A stretch of DNA of 64,000 nt from Chamaea fasciata. Taxonomy: Eukaryota > Chordata > Aves > Passeriformes > Sylviidae. Position 1 is the first letter of the stretch. Each line of letters opens with the position of its first letter. The translations under genes and the position numbers were made by a program. Location: positions 41,906,305 to 41,970,304 of the forward strand of contig JARCOQ010000004.1 of assembly GCA_029207755.1 (NCBI GenBank), written 5' to 3'. This document shows positions 27,305-41,100 of this stretch, one piece after another. A model generated the notes under the pieces. The model was not told the origin of the DNA and made no database searches. It was given only the letters and a program-made list of their open reading frames with translations.

Positions 27305-28504
27305 TGTCACAGCACAGAGTGATATGACAAAACAAGTATTATGGCAGGCACTTCTTTGTACAGTTAGGACACACAGTATTGGTACTGTGTCCAAGCAAGG
27401 TTTGGGAGCAGTCTCTAAGAGGAGATCAGGGTCTGCCCCATGCTGGCCACAGCTGCTTAAGCCAGCTCCAATGAATACACCACAGGACACGGCTGAGCCC
27501 TTCAGCCATGCTGCTGGTGTGTTTTCAAAAAGGGCAGAAAAAGCCATGAAATGAGGAGAGAACAAAAATAGTGAGAAGCAGCACAGGGAAAAACCGAGGT
27601 CAGACAAGGAGAAGGAGATCCTCCACAGCAGAGCAGAAATTCCCTGAAGACCATGGAAAACCCATGCTGGAACACGTTTATCCTGAAGAATTGGAATCCA
27701 TGAAGAGTACTCACACAGGAGCACAGGAACAGTGTGAGGAGGAAGGAGCAGCTCGGTGGGAGTTGGACTGTTAAGTATTTACTGCAGCCCCTGTTGTGCA
27801 ACGAAGTCGCAGGGGAACCCTGAAATAATGAAGGGAAGTTGGCAGAGCAAATGCACATCCAGTCGATATGATTACTGCTACATTTCTCCTTTATTCTGTG
27901 TAAGATGGCAGGTTTTATACACTCTATATAGTTTACACTTCGAGATACATTCTCATTGGTACAAGGCACAGGGAAGAATGCAAACACTCATTGTTTAATA
28001 AACTGTTTAAGGTAGCTACTATGTCCACACCAATTACTATACTTGTTAACTACTATGAAACCCTTTGACCCTTGCAACATCTTAAGTGAAAATTTCTAAA
28101 TGCAACACACACTTGGCACTAATTTCTATCTGCGCCACAACCTAGACAGGCCTCAGGATGAGGCCCAGTCTGGATGATTCAATTATAGTCCATATCTGCT
28201 ACAGTGCAACTCAGGGTGGGATAGAGGAGTCAGGAGTGAAGGAGTCAGTGTGGGCCTTGCAATGGAGGGTAGGAGAGTTGTTCCACTGTTTGTCTTTGTA
28301 TCTCACCATCTGAATCTATTTAAGTTCAAAATAAAACAGAATTATTCCAACTGTGTTTTTCCCACAATGGCAACTGATAAGCAATCTCCTATCTTTATTT
28401 CAACCAATGAACTTTATCAACCTACTTTTTCTCCCATACTGCTGGAGAGGGGTGGAGAGCAGCTGGGCGGGGGTTTGGCTGGTAACCACAGCTAACCCAC
28501 CACA
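27305..28504 (+). mobile_element. ERVL-like LTR, sense, interrupted by a second insertion
   Basis: The first part starts about tgtcacagcacagagtgata and contains aggagatcagggtctgcccc and gtgtgaggaggaaggagcag, blocks I recognise from avian ERVL LTRs. The second part resumes after 28203 with tcagggtgggatagagg, then tttgtatctcaccatctgaa, an AATAAA at 28330-28335, and gctggtaaccacagctaacc. Removing 27803-28203 joins the two parts into a normal LTR order of about 800 bases. No clear TSD was found for the outer LTR, so its ends are approximate. Confidence 0.65.
27803..28203 (-). mobile_element. 401-bp LTR-like insert inside the ERVL-like LTR
   Basis: It is flanked by a 7-bp direct repeat GTGCAAC (27796-27802 and 28204-28210). 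Read on the minus strand it starts TGTAGCAGATATGG and shows a retroviral promoter layout: CCAAT (27955-27959), TATAAAA (27913-27919), then AATAAA (27890-27895). This suggests a solo LTR of a second family. The minus-strand 3' end lacks the usual CA, and a 7-bp duplication is longer than the ERVL 5 bp. It may therefore be slightly eroded or belong to another class. Confidence 0.6.
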
Positions 28505-30916
28505 ATGCATTACTGTGTTATGGTGGCATGCAGAGGTCACAGTTGTCATTAGACAAGGAATGACCCTTAACTTAAAAGATTATGCAAGAAGACCACCCTG
28601 GAGCAAGACCCAGAATTCCTGTGCCACAAGCTTATGAATCAGCTACACAGTCACCAGTTTCTCTGATGCTCTAAAATACATGTCACCGGGTAAAAATGAA
28701 ACTTTGACATAAAGAAAAGACACATCCTAATTGGTACCTCATATAACAAGTAATTACTGATATACATTGCCGCTTTCAAAAAACTGGACTCTGTGAACTT
28801 TCTGGTGAGACACCGCAGTCAGGATAACTCTGGCAGCTATAAGCACTCATCAGTTTAAAAACCAGTACAGGAAGAATCCTTTTTCTTAAATTTTCTCTAG
28901 TCAATAGCAGAATGCCATGATGTTCTGAAAGAAAATTTGACTCCACTGAAATAATGACAATGGAAGCAAAGGCTGGATTTGAAGAATATTTCAAAGTAAC
29001 TCAAAACTCCTCTGTATTGCCAACTAATTTGCTGCTATCTTTATGTCCGTAAAAAAGAAAAAAGAAAAAAAAAAAAAGGAAAAAAGAAAAAAGAAAAAAT
29101 AAGAAGAAGAAAAAAAAGGAACCAAAGGTGCTGAAACTTATCCACTTATCCATAAACAGCAGCGTCCTTCCCATGCCACCCTGCCACTCAGCTTGTCCAC
29201 AGAACAGGCTTTCCTTTCCTTAACATCAAACAGAATTCAATGCAACTTTAACAGAATCTTCTTAAAGCACCAAAGAAAGAAGAATGGCTCATACTTGGTT
29301 TGTTTCCTTGGATTTAATGTTTTTAATTAAAAAGAAAAAAAGGCGAAAAAGTGTATGTATAAAGCTTCATTCTAAGCATATTCAAAGTGCATGCCCTCAA
29401 CAGCTGGGGATAAAAACAGTTTTATCTTAGCGGGCACTGGGTAGGCTGCCTGTGTTGCTACTTGTTTGAGAATAGTTTTGCACTCAAGAAATCTCTCCAT
29501 CAGCTTTGGTAATGATCTGTGTTTAATCTGCTGAAAAAGAAAATAAGCTCAGATATCTTATGTTTCTCATCTTTATAACAGGTGTATTAGCATGAGAAGT
29601 TTATTTTCTTTTTTCAGTCAGGATTTATTGTTCCAGAGATATCTTTGCAGCGTACTAATGCTCTATTTTCATGTGAGGTTGCAAGTTCATTACACTGGGA
29701 TGTTTTTCTTACTTTCACTGTGATAGTAAAAGCACCTACACCTCAGCTTAAAAGTTTAAATTATTATTTGTCTGAGTAGTGGCAAGAAGTTTTGCTCTAA
29801 TGTTTTACAATAAAAAAGTTTAAAAATGCACAGTGAAATATATGTAAAATTGTTTTGTTTATCCAGCTGGACCAGGCCTTTGTTAGAAATTGTTTGAAGT
29901 GGATGGATAGTGATGTAATTTTGGAAAATGCATTAAACAGAGAAAAATGTTTTTCTTTTATTATAAGTCAGTACTAGAAGGGAAGGAAATACAGTAAAAT
30001 TTGCCGTGAGCAGTCTCTCAGGGGAACAACAAAAACTGACTGCTTAATGGACATGGCCTTCTAATAAATTCAGACAAAAATTTATTGAATTTTTTTAGGC
30101 AAATGCAGAGGCTGTTTGTAGACACCAAGTTTGATAAAGTTTGTGTTTCATGTAGATTTATGTGTAATTTTATTAAGGACAATGTTTATTCATTAAAGAA
30201 GTCTTTCTCTTAATAACAGTTTGATTTAGTAATTCTGTAACAAAAAAGTCTTGTATAGAGTAATATGCTAAAATACGTGGTTTCTCATCTGATTAGTTAC
30301 TGTTTTCTAAGTATGTTTGTTACTGAACCTTCAGTACTTTTCTCTTGAATATTCTTTTCACAGTGAGGCTACTTGAAGGGTCTCTGCTTGTACTTTGAAT
30401 ATACAAGTGAATATACAAGTGTTTTCCAAAACAGGAAAATGTTTTGTTAAGCAGTGCTGAGGTCCGACATAAAATGACAGTGCCTTCTGACTGACTGGCT
30501 TTATGTGGTTGAGGAAATCTGGACTCTATTCTTGATGAGAAGAGGAAGTGATAACCAACTCAAAACTTTTCATTGAGGAGTATTGCCAGGAACCATCATG
30601 CTGCACTCTGTAGGATAAATGGCTCAAAGACAAAATGACAGAGAATAATCACTCTTTTGATCTGTTACAATGTGGAATACGTTCATATTGTTGACACTCT
30701 CTGTAGTGTCAGTGTATGATGCCTGGGAGACACTTCCAGAGAACCTCATCAAAGGGGCATCAGATTTCAGAGGTCTAGTCAGGCAGAAAATTGAACTGTA
30801 GCTTACTCCTTATTGACAGCCATTTAATATTTTACTAATGGCATCATAGCACTGTCACCCACACGTTCCAAGTGAGAAACAGGTCCCTGCATACCCTGGT
30901 AATGGTGGACAGAAAA
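28505..30916. other. Intergenic, with an A-rich tract
   Basis: AT-rich sequence with no gene seen. A purine-only tract of A with G interruptions (aaaaaag-type) spans about 29050-29119. A short duplication gaatatacaagt lies near 30396-30420. Confidence 0.55.
29050..29119. repeat. A-rich purine low-complexity tract
   Basis: About 70 bases of almost pure purine, mostly A with scattered G. Confidence 0.9.
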
Positions 30917-30921
30917 CATGC

Positions 30922-31452
30922 TGTAGTGGTTTGAAAGCAAAACAAATGAGAGGCTCCAAGTCAGAGATACAATTTAATAGGAAGAAAGGAAAGAAAGTAA
31001 AATAAAATAGATGCAATAATACAAAAGACCACTGACAGAGTCAGAATACAACCTGAGCAGGGTGATGGAAGCAATCCAGATGAGGTGGTCTTCTTGAAGC
31101 AGTGATCTTGTAGAAAGGTCTGGTAGCTCTGGTCCAGTGGGTAAGGGCTGCTTGTACTCTCCCAAACCCCAGATTATATCCAGGTCAGAGTGCTTGGGTC
31201 CTCCCCCTGGGTGGAGCATCTCACAATGGGATGATGAGTCATGCAGGGGGTCCTTGATGGCCCATCAAACAGAGATAGCTCCCAGAGGGGGTTATCTATG
31301 AGTCATGCAGCAAGGCATTTAATGGGCCATTAGTAGACGATAGCCCTGAGGGAGGGGGCTGGGGAAGAGCACTGCTCCAACAATTGGATTCGACAGTTCA
31401 TGAAGATGGTGATAGAATACTTTGTGCACATCCTACACTACAACCCAGGACA
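30922..31452 (-). mobile_element. Solo LTR, 531 bp, with 5-bp TSD
   Basis: It has the same termini and body as the LTR at 25070: TGTAGTGGTTTGAAAGC at the plus-strand left end and CAACCCAGGACA at the right. It is flanked by its own exact 5-bp repeat CATGC (30917-30921 and 31453-31457). The TATA-like ggatataa is at 31174-31181 and the ATTAAA signal (plus tttaat) at 30973-30978, giving minus orientation. Because its TSD differs from that of the 25070 copy, it is a separate insertion and not the second LTR of one provirus. Confidence 0.88.
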
Positions 31453-31457
31453 CATGC

Positions 31458-34400
31458 CCTGTCAAGTTCTTAGTCTGGGTGTGTGATTAAAGATAAAATG
31501 AACACGTGGGTAACTCCTGTCAGGTGTTGCTCTTAAAACCCCACCTATCTGAGCATGTGAAAATCACTGCTTTTACTGACAAGTTAAACTGCTGATCCCA
31601 GGACTCTGCTGAATCTGGCCTGTTGGCTCACTCTACATGGGCAAAATGCTGAAGCAACAGGGAGAAAGAAATGCTGGATTTTGGTCTAATTTATGCCAGT
31701 GAATCTGGGACTACTCATATACCTCCCCTACTGGCCAGCAAGAAGTGCTTGTCCACTCAGAAGACAAGTAAGAAGAGCTCAGCACTGATACTGTGCTAGT
31801 GTTAAATCCCACAATTTCAAACTATGGATGGAACTTATCACACTGAGATAACAAAAATGGCACTATCTAGAGCAAGAAGTTATTTTCAAATTCTTGCCTC
31901 CAGCAAGGAGTTGCCCTTTGTAAAAGCAATGAGGATGTGTTTTGTGCAGCTTAATCTATAGGGAGATCATGGGCTCAACATTTAATAATTGCGATGCTTA
32001 GTTGTGAGGCTTAGACAGCTGCTTTTTATCAGAGGGTGCATGAAAGGAGGAAAAAGGCAGATATTTAACAAGAGCTGGTTGGGAATGGGGGTGGTAGGAG
32101 ATAGTAAGTGGCACAGAGTTATGGTCCAGAGTAGCTTTAGACACTAAGGCAGTGTGTTCATTACACTATTTTTGATTTCAAGCAAGTGCTCATTCCACTA
32201 TTCTGTTTATGACCATGCAGCTATAGGATTACATATAGGGAAGCAAGACTGTGAAAAGTCAGAAATCAACTGTGAAAAGATTATGAAAACTGGGTGTAAT
32301 ACAAAACTGAAATAACATGAGAAACGAACTCCTAAGAAACAGCATGAAACCCACAGTGCCATTCATTAAGTGTCTCCAGTGGAGTGCAACAGTTTGTCTT
32401 ATGGAGGATATAGGCCACGACTTTAAAATTGGTAATTTCCCTTTAAGGATCAGATAAACAAAAATGTCAGTGACCTTGGCAACATGACCTGAGTGTCTTA
32501 GTTTCACTAGGATGAACTGTTCTTGGAAAAAATTCTCCCCTGTCTGAGTCACAACCAGGTTTTCCCTTCTGGAGTAGGAATGTGTGTTGTTCTTTCGCCC
32601 TGCTCCCTTCCCAGCTAGCAACGCAGGCAAATTCCAGCTCACTATTCTGGCATTTCAATTTCTGTGGGGTCTTCTCATGTTATGCCAGTGTAGAAGCTTT
32701 CACATTTTTTGTAACATTCTTTTGAAACAGAACTCCTCCAAAGCACCTTGCTAGAACTCAGTGCCTGAAATTTGAAAAGCATAGGGTTTTGTCTTTGTTT
32801 ACAAAATGTGCAAAAGTAAATTTCATTTTCTGTAGCCATATTAGAGAGGCCTGTGAGCAGTGATTCAAAAGTTACTACATTTAGGCGTAAGAATACAGTG
32901 GCAGGGATATTCATGAGAGAAACAAGGTGATGGACACCATACTAATTAAACATTAATTATACAAAAGATATAAGTGTAAAAAAGATATTTTAACCTTCTG
33001 TTGAACAAAAGAAGCAAAAATGTATGCATTCTTCAGGTCAACTTATTTAGTGATTTTTTGTTGTTGTTCTTTGTTTCCACCTCTCTTTCCATAGACATAT
33101 GGAATGCACATTGAGGAAAGAAGTAGCTTCACATTTTTGAGACAAGGAATGCCAATGGCAGTGCTTTTAATCACTGAAATGTCCAGAACACTCAGTGATA
33201 TACAGGATGAAGATCTGATGCCTCCTTCCAGTTGCGGGAGTTATGGTTTGAACATTCTGAAGCGAAGAAGAGCTACCTGCTCAGCAAACCAGGAAATACT
33301 GAGATGGTTGGGTTCTCAAACCGCCTGGCCTGACGCTGCTTTGTCACGGGAGGTGGTCATGTTCACCTCCAGACTTCAGAGTCCTCTCTCTCAGTAACTG
33401 TCAATGCATTTTGAGCACAGTTCTTGTGCTATGACACTGATGTGGCAAGTAGGTTCAAGTTTTTTCATGCATCATGCTAATTTTTACTGGGGTTTCTGGT
33501 CTCTCAGTCTGACCTTCAGTAACACCATTTTCTCTAAAACAAAGAAACCATTCTCTGGAATGCGCCCATTTTGCATTACACCACTTTGAAATAGTTTTTA
33601 AAAACACTATTCCAGCCAAAAATAATTATGGTGAATTCTCCATTATCTGATGGAAAGAAACAAACGTAACGGAAAAACATGGATGATGCAAGTACCAGGA
33701 GCAGTCATGGAATCAGTTCTCACAAGACCAGCCAGACCTAGGAGTCTGGCTTCACTGTACCCCCTTGACTCTCCAAACTGGAGGAATGCACTCATTCATA
33801 CACAGCACCCGACCTTAACTGATCTCTAAGTGAACCACATTTCAACAGAGCTAAGAAGCTTTCTAGGAATACAGAGTGCTCTGCAGCACAATGGGAGCCA
33901 GATGATGGCTGATGCAGCAAGTGCGTAAAATCTGCTGGCATCGTGCTGGCTAAGAAGAGCCCTTTGGATGCAGTTTCAGAGGGTTCCACAGTACTGGTTT
34001 TGTGTGTGTTGCGCAGAGACAACAAATCTGGCTCTCTAGTGATATAAACCTAGTCCAAGCCTACACAACACTCTGCATAAACTGCATTTTGCCCAAAGAT
34101 AATAACCCAAGGAGACTGGATAGGTTCTTAAAGCCAGCATTTCCTTGTCTTCTGTGACACAATTCATCAGTGGTACAGATCCATTACTGTCAAATAGTCA
34201 AGTGGGAAATACATGGAGAAAGATGTTATGCTTGTGCCACTTGATTTCTTGATGTTTGCTGTCTTTCCACTTGCAAGGAGGATATGGAAGTCAAACAGCA
34301 CTGTGCTGCCCATGAAACCTTGACACAATGCTATTGCTCTCTTATTACCTATAACAACATCCTTAAGCATCTTGAAGGCAAATCTGCAAGAGTCTGCTAC

Positions 34401-37400
34401 TGGCAATTCCTGCAAAGAGAATTAGAGGAGGTGAAAAGGACAAGTATGAATGGATGATACAGGCAATCTAGCTTTAGTGTATAGCCAAAACTGCCAAACT
34501 TACACACTATCTTTAGCAAAGATCTCACATTTTATTAATGGACTCAAAACTTTTATTCATGGTATTGTACTGATATTGTAAATGATGCCGAGTGAATAAG
34601 TCCCATTCTGGCCTCTAAAAAAATACTGAGGTTGAAAATGAAAAGGTGTCATAGCATTATTACAGTTGACAGCTATTACAAAGTGGTTGTCAGTATTTTT
34701 GTTCTTTCTGACATAGGCAACCTCAAGAAGGCCCTCAGTGAGGTCTCAGCTACATTTCATATTTCTCCTGTAACAGTTAAAAAAAATCCAAATTCAGCTT
34801 TGCCATTAACAAAAAATATAAAACAAACTATAGAGGCAATATTTGCAAAATTTTCAGCTGTATTTCCAATCATTGTAGAGTAAACCTCTCTAAATTATAT
34901 GACCATGCAATGTTCAATAAAAATAACCTCATATGTCCTCCTAAGTCAGTATTGACAGCATTCAAATCACAGAGCACAGTGAAATTAAAGTGAAATGGCT
35001 GAGCAAACAACTCATATTCTCAGTTTTCAGAAAACATGAGGATTGACAATAATCTTGAATTTTTTCCTAAATATTTCCTTTAAAAATTGGTTTCACGTAT
35101 ATACAATATCTTCCTTTTATTTTCTGAATCAGGTAACAAAAATTTCACTCTTCTAAAAGCTCATGAAAGCTCCTGCTAATTCTGGTAACACCAAAAATCC
35201 TGTTAACATAGAAGAAGCAGAGCATAGAGGTCTGCTGTAGAACTAAGGATGAGAAGAGCTACAAGAAATGTGCAGTCCTTACAGCTTGTGAACAATTCAA
35301 TAAAAGGCAACTATAAAGTCCTGTCTGGTATGTCTAGATAATATCACAGGTACCCTCAGCCAAGTATAGAAAAAAAAGCAAAGCAAATAAACAAAATACC
35401 CAAACCGCCTACAAAATTAAGTGAAATACTGTTCTAAATCCTTTATTTTCTTGTTCTTAATATTTCTGTTTGTGTCTCCCTCCTGCAGCTCTTGGCAAAC
35501 ACTGAAACTATTTGGAAAACCAGTTCATTCTTCCCACCTCATCTGTGCCTTTTCTGAAGCCCCAAAATCATTAAGCATTGTGGTCCTTGCTGAAATCCTG
35601 TTTACACTGTTGCTTTGTTACATGGGTATTTTCAAGTTTTCAAAGGAACTTTTTGTTCCTACAGAGTGAAGCCTCTTCATGTAATACTGCGGCCAAGTTA
35701 GCCAAGGTGCTGATAGCCCCCTGCAGTGAAAGAACATGAGGAGAGTGAAAACTGGGGGAAAGAGAGCAGTCTTTTCAACTGTCAACATTTATTTAAATGT
35801 AATCATGAGATTTGGCTGTTCCTTGGGCCATGTGGTGTCTGCCCATTCTGCAGGGTGGGGCTGGAGTTACTGCTGGCATGAATTTGTTTGGCTTCTTATT
35901 TTCATAACCCTTCAGAGCCACACAAGGGGAAAACAAGAGACTACACAAGTACATTTGAGGGCTAAATGTTTGTCTGGCATGCTTGCATCATACAGAACTT
36001 GGAAGGGCTGATGAAAATCCTCTGAGCTTAGGGAATGTGAGGTGAGCTGCACAGTTTGATATACAGGCAGACAGCTGAAGAAATACAGAAGGAGAAAATA
36101 CTCAAGAAGGTACTGAAAGGGGTACGTATGTGGGGATCAATATTGGAGAAGAAAATGGGTGAAAGATTGTCTCTGTTGTCTTCCATTATAATGATTTTAA
36201 GTCCAATAAATAGCAAGAAGATTAATGGGGGTGTCTCCACCTACAGGAAAGGGATATGCCCCTTCATTTCACCCAGCTCTCTGATTTTCTGAAGCATTTT
36301 GTGGATGCTTTTATTCCCCCACAGACTATCTGGTTTCCCCTGTAGTAATCTTGGCCTCTACCTCTTCATAGAACTTGCCGTATATCTCTCCCCCCACCTC
36401 CTTGCAGGTCCCCTCCTCGTGCTTAGCCAAATTATGTTGCCCTGTTTTCTTGATCAGGCTGCAAAGAGGGGTGTGGCTGCTGCTCCTGCTTCCCACCAAC
36501 AGGAAGGATGACTTCAGCAAGTGACAGCAATTGCAAATGGATCCCATGCTTTATCTTTAACTCCTCTGCTTCTCTTCAGCAGCAAAAACTGACTACAGAA
36601 TAATGAGAAGGATGGGAAAGCCTAAAGTACTTGAAGGCTGTGGTGGTATCTAGAGAGGCTGAGGAAAATCTAGAAGATGATTCAGAGGAAGTAGAAGAAA
36701 TACTGGAGCAGAGCTGGAAGTGTTTTTCACACGAGCAAATTAATAAATCAACATTGTGATTGCAGTTATAAGTTACATGTATTGAATAGTAAATCTGTAT
36801 GTGGGCCTGCATAAAACAAGCAATTAAAAGAGTATCACAGACAAAAATGGATCATAGGTGTAGTTGTTTGGGGACATGAACCTCTGACTGAAATAGGTAA
36901 GTGGCTTATAAAGGAGAGAGAAAATACTCAAGCAGTGCAGCTGGGCAATGGAGACAAAAGGTGAGCATGCTGAAAAGTGAAATGAGAGAGAAAGCAAACT
37001 GGGAGAAAAGAGAAAGATTATGAAGAAGGAAGTTGGCACTGGCAGGTTTGTCACAGAACAAAACATTAGTGAAGTCAAGTGCTAGGAGGCTAAAGAGTAC
37101 AAAAATTAAAAAGAGTAAAAGACAAAGAAAGATTGCAATATGGGAAAGGAAAGAGGAAGCAGACAGAAGAAAGGGAAATAGTGACCAATGTGACAGTGAC
37201 AGATTCTTTCATTTATTATTAATACAAAGGAGCTGCTGATCTTGCAAAGTGGCCACTGTGCTTCTCACACCAATATTTTGCTTGGTCTCTTTCAGAACAT
37301 AAATCTGGGTTCACAGGAGAGGGCTCAATAGATGTTTTACGTGCTTGGCACCTGATGCCAAGATTGACAGACTGTACGTAGGAAACCTTCAAGTATTTTC

Positions 37401-38125
37401 AGACCCATCTGAAGACTGGAGAATCTCTGAATTTCTTCACTCTTTGGTTGAGTGCAGAGAGATTCTAAAATCTGTCCCATTTATAATATGCAGCTGTTGT
37501 TTTAGTGACATTTTGGCTTAGAAGTATGGGATAAAAACTGATCTAAGTGCGATTTTTGACTTTTTTTTGGCTGTATTTAAATTCTGGATCTTGCTTGTGA
37601 AGAATTTTTAAGGAAGAACTGGAAATCAGTCTGTTCTGCTGACATTATTTCCAGCTTATTTATTTCCAATGCAGTAAATGGAGGGAAAAAGACAGAGGAT
37701 AGGGAATCACTTGCAGCTCTTCTGCATGGAGATCTATTTGGTGGGGCTACTGTGACAAAATAGGAAGAAAAAGCCTGGTAGACTAAAAAACAAAAATCTT
37801 CAGCATGTTAATGCAAAAAGAAATGGTGGGGGGTTAAGTCACAGAGGCTCAAATCCCTGTGGGGGCCATTTAGGAAGAATTACTTGACTCAGATTTAAGA
37901 GCCAGAAGGGATCAACAGATTGTTAGTTTGACCTACTGTGTAACATGGCCGTAGTATTTCACCCAACTAATTTTGCAGCTAGCGTAAAGCTTGTCTTTCT
38001 TGAAGTCAGGTGGGCTTGATATGGAGGGGTTGAAGAACTCAATGCATGTTAACAGTTTCTGCTCGGGTAGTTAATTCCTTCTTGTTTAAAATAGGTTGAT
38101 CTTACTTTATACAGTTTGGCCTCTT

Positions 38126-38164
<39 letters not shown>

Positions 38165-41100
38165 TTGCTGTTAAGATTTTTCTGGTTTGTTGGAAGCCTT
38201 CATTACCTATTATGTTCTTGATGTGAAAGATGCTTATGGAATTGAAAGTGTACACTAGGTACAAAAGGTATGTGAAAAAGAGGGCATCCAGGCAGCAGTA
38301 ATACGAGTGACTGGAATGGGGAACATCTGTTTCAAGAAAATTGGCTCATCGTGAGGTATACTGTGTGTCTGTAGTTGGGCTCCCCTGTAGCTGACGCACT
38401 GCTGTTCCAATTTGTATCTAGGTAATGATGCTCGAGGCTGATGGCTAGACAGTGTAATAGCAGGGTAAAGGAGGCTGCACTGGAGACAAGGTGATTCCAG
38501 CTCTTGGGACGCTTTTGGCAATGGTGCCTGCCTATGTGGGATGTAATAAGAAGGGAAAGAGCGTGAAATGGCAGACTGCGTGAGGCTGCAATGAGTCAGC
38601 CACTCCGAGGGGGCTGGAAGAAATGTATAGTCTGTATAAAGCAGCCCTCGGCTGCCCTGAGCTGGAGGCGAGGAGTTCGGGTTTCTGAAAATCCAGTTCC
38701 TCTGATATTCTTGGCAGTCAGGGGAGGAAACTCGCAGCAGAGAGCTCTGGTGTGTGCAGAGTGATGATTCTTGGGCTGCCTTCTGGGAAGGCAGGCCAAT
38801 AAAGGTGGCTACCATGTCCTGCAATAACAGTCCTGAAGAGGGAGCGTGTAAACTAAAAGCAGTGTCCACAGCAATATAACATGCATCTTTTGTGATGGAC
38901 TGAGAAATGTAAGACTAATGGCTATAGCACTGCAAAACCATTGACAGGAATAGTTCACATATAGATGTCTTTAATAACCGATGATTTGGTTATAAAATCA
39001 AACCTTCTTGCCAAGAGAGAGAAATTCAATGCATTAATTAAAATTGTTCTTTCTGGAAGATTTTTTTTTTTTTTGAGAAGTTCATAATTTTACAATCTTC
39101 ATGCTGTCATTTATTCTTCCATTACTTCTTCTAAATACTGGGTTTGTAAATACCCTTTCTCTGTCCAAACACAAAGGTCCTTTCTCCATCTAACTGTATT
39201 TTGGAGTTTTAAAATTCTTTCTCAGAATTTCTCTTTCTCTTGTTCAAGGCACTAATTCAGAGGATCTGACATTTTTTCCACCAACCTTCGTTAGTGACAA
39301 GTATTATCAAAGGTATCATAGAAGTGTAATTGTGAGATAAACACAGTTCTGGTGAAAAAGTGCTAGGTATTTTCAGGTGGTCACAAGGGGAAATGTCATT
39401 AACACTGTGTAATTTGCTTAGAGTAGTGCAGCCTTGGAAGGTGTGGCAGTATTTCTCTTCATGAAAAATGATTGTTGCTTCAGCTGCAGCCATATCCATC
39501 TTCCTGGGAAAACTTCCAGCTTCAAAGGGAAATCTGGTTGTACACACTTGAACTATGTTCTTAGCTGCAACATAATCTTTTCTGTCTTCTGGTTGTCCAG
39601 TGGAAACAGTAATGAAAACAAGGCACGCGTTCCTTTCAGCCTTGATGTAACCTTTCTTTTCCTCAGGAAAGAAAAGTTACTGATCACAGAGGGTAATTAA
39701 TTTACTGACATTTTTTCAGATGCTTTGAAGATATGCTCTGAGGGAGGATCTCTGCATTTTACTCTGTAGAGTAAAACCAAAGGGTGGCACCTAACAAGGT
39801 GATGTAAAAATAACTACATCGGTCTCCTAAGTAATGTCTTCACAACAACTAAATTGTATTAAACACAGACTGATTTCATGGGCTGAATAGTCAAGTTCTT
39901 AAATCTTCAGTTACCAAAACATGTTGTCATAGGAAAATCTTCAGTGAAGCTAATATTACTGCTTTACATACAAGAGAAAAGAAATACTGGTAATGGGAAA
40001 AACATAAAACAAACGTTTCCAAACTTTCAGAAAAGCAAGCCGGAAAGTAAAAATAATGTATAATGAGATGGACTTCCCTCATTTGTTTTCTCTCCATGAG
40101 CAAATGAGCTATAATAAACAGTAAAAATAAAGAACTCCTAGCAATTGATGACCTCTCACCTTTACCCCATCCAAACTACTTTTTAAGGCATTTTTAATAC
40201 TCTTGGTTTATTTATTTTTCCTCTGCTGCTTCCAAATTGACCTTCTGATAGTATCCTACCCAGAGATTTGGAGGAAGCAAAATAGGTCAGCAGAAGCACA
40301 AGTTATTAGTTGGAATGACGATTACAAAAATATGTGCAAAGTAATTATATCAGAGCTGTTCCTGTCTCACTGGGATACAACTCTTTTTATTGATGTTTGT
40401 CTCAGGCCCTTTGGGAAATTATCAGACACATTGAAATCCTATGATAAGTTTCCCATGGCTTCTCTATGACCCTTCCTGTTGTTCCAGGGTGCCCTAATTG
40501 CGCATGTACATGAAATGCAAATTATTTCATTTAATAAAGCCTATTCTAGGGAATTTTTGTCCACTAAGTGATAGAGTCTGGCTTGAAGAAGATACAGAGT
40601 GGAAAGCAATTAATTTCTGATGTTCTTCTTTCTCTGGTAAAAGCAAGTCCTGTATTTTTTGTTTGCATTCTATTTAGACAGCAAGAGTTCATAATGGAGT
40701 ATGGAAAAGATACAAACCAGAAGAGATTAAATCCAGTTTTGTACCATTTCATTTAAAATAACACAGAGATCTGTGCCAGTCAGCTGCAGTAAACCACATG
40801 TATGGCTTATGTGATATAGCAAACATTTTTCAGGGTCGTCCATTTTTGCTTTTTCGAATAGCTAAATATCTACACACATACAAGCATATGTACATACACA
40901 CATAATATGCCAATCAGTAATTCAGCTGGAAATTTCTCACCAATTTTTAATATATTGTTAATATTAATTGATACAAAATATTACCAAGTTTTATATACAT
41001 AGTAATTTATTAAAAATCAATCTATTTTATTGATGGTAACTATAAAAGAAAATGTATTCCATCACCTTGGTGAAAACTTTGTTAAGGATTTGGGGTGGGC

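Noticed and set aside
25070..31452. A complete endogenous retrovirus bounded by two LTRs
   Set aside because: Each LTR has its own different TSD and there is no retroviral coding sequence between them.
33104..33397. 97-codon plus-strand open frame
   Set aside because: No recognisable domain and no supporting splice or promoter context.
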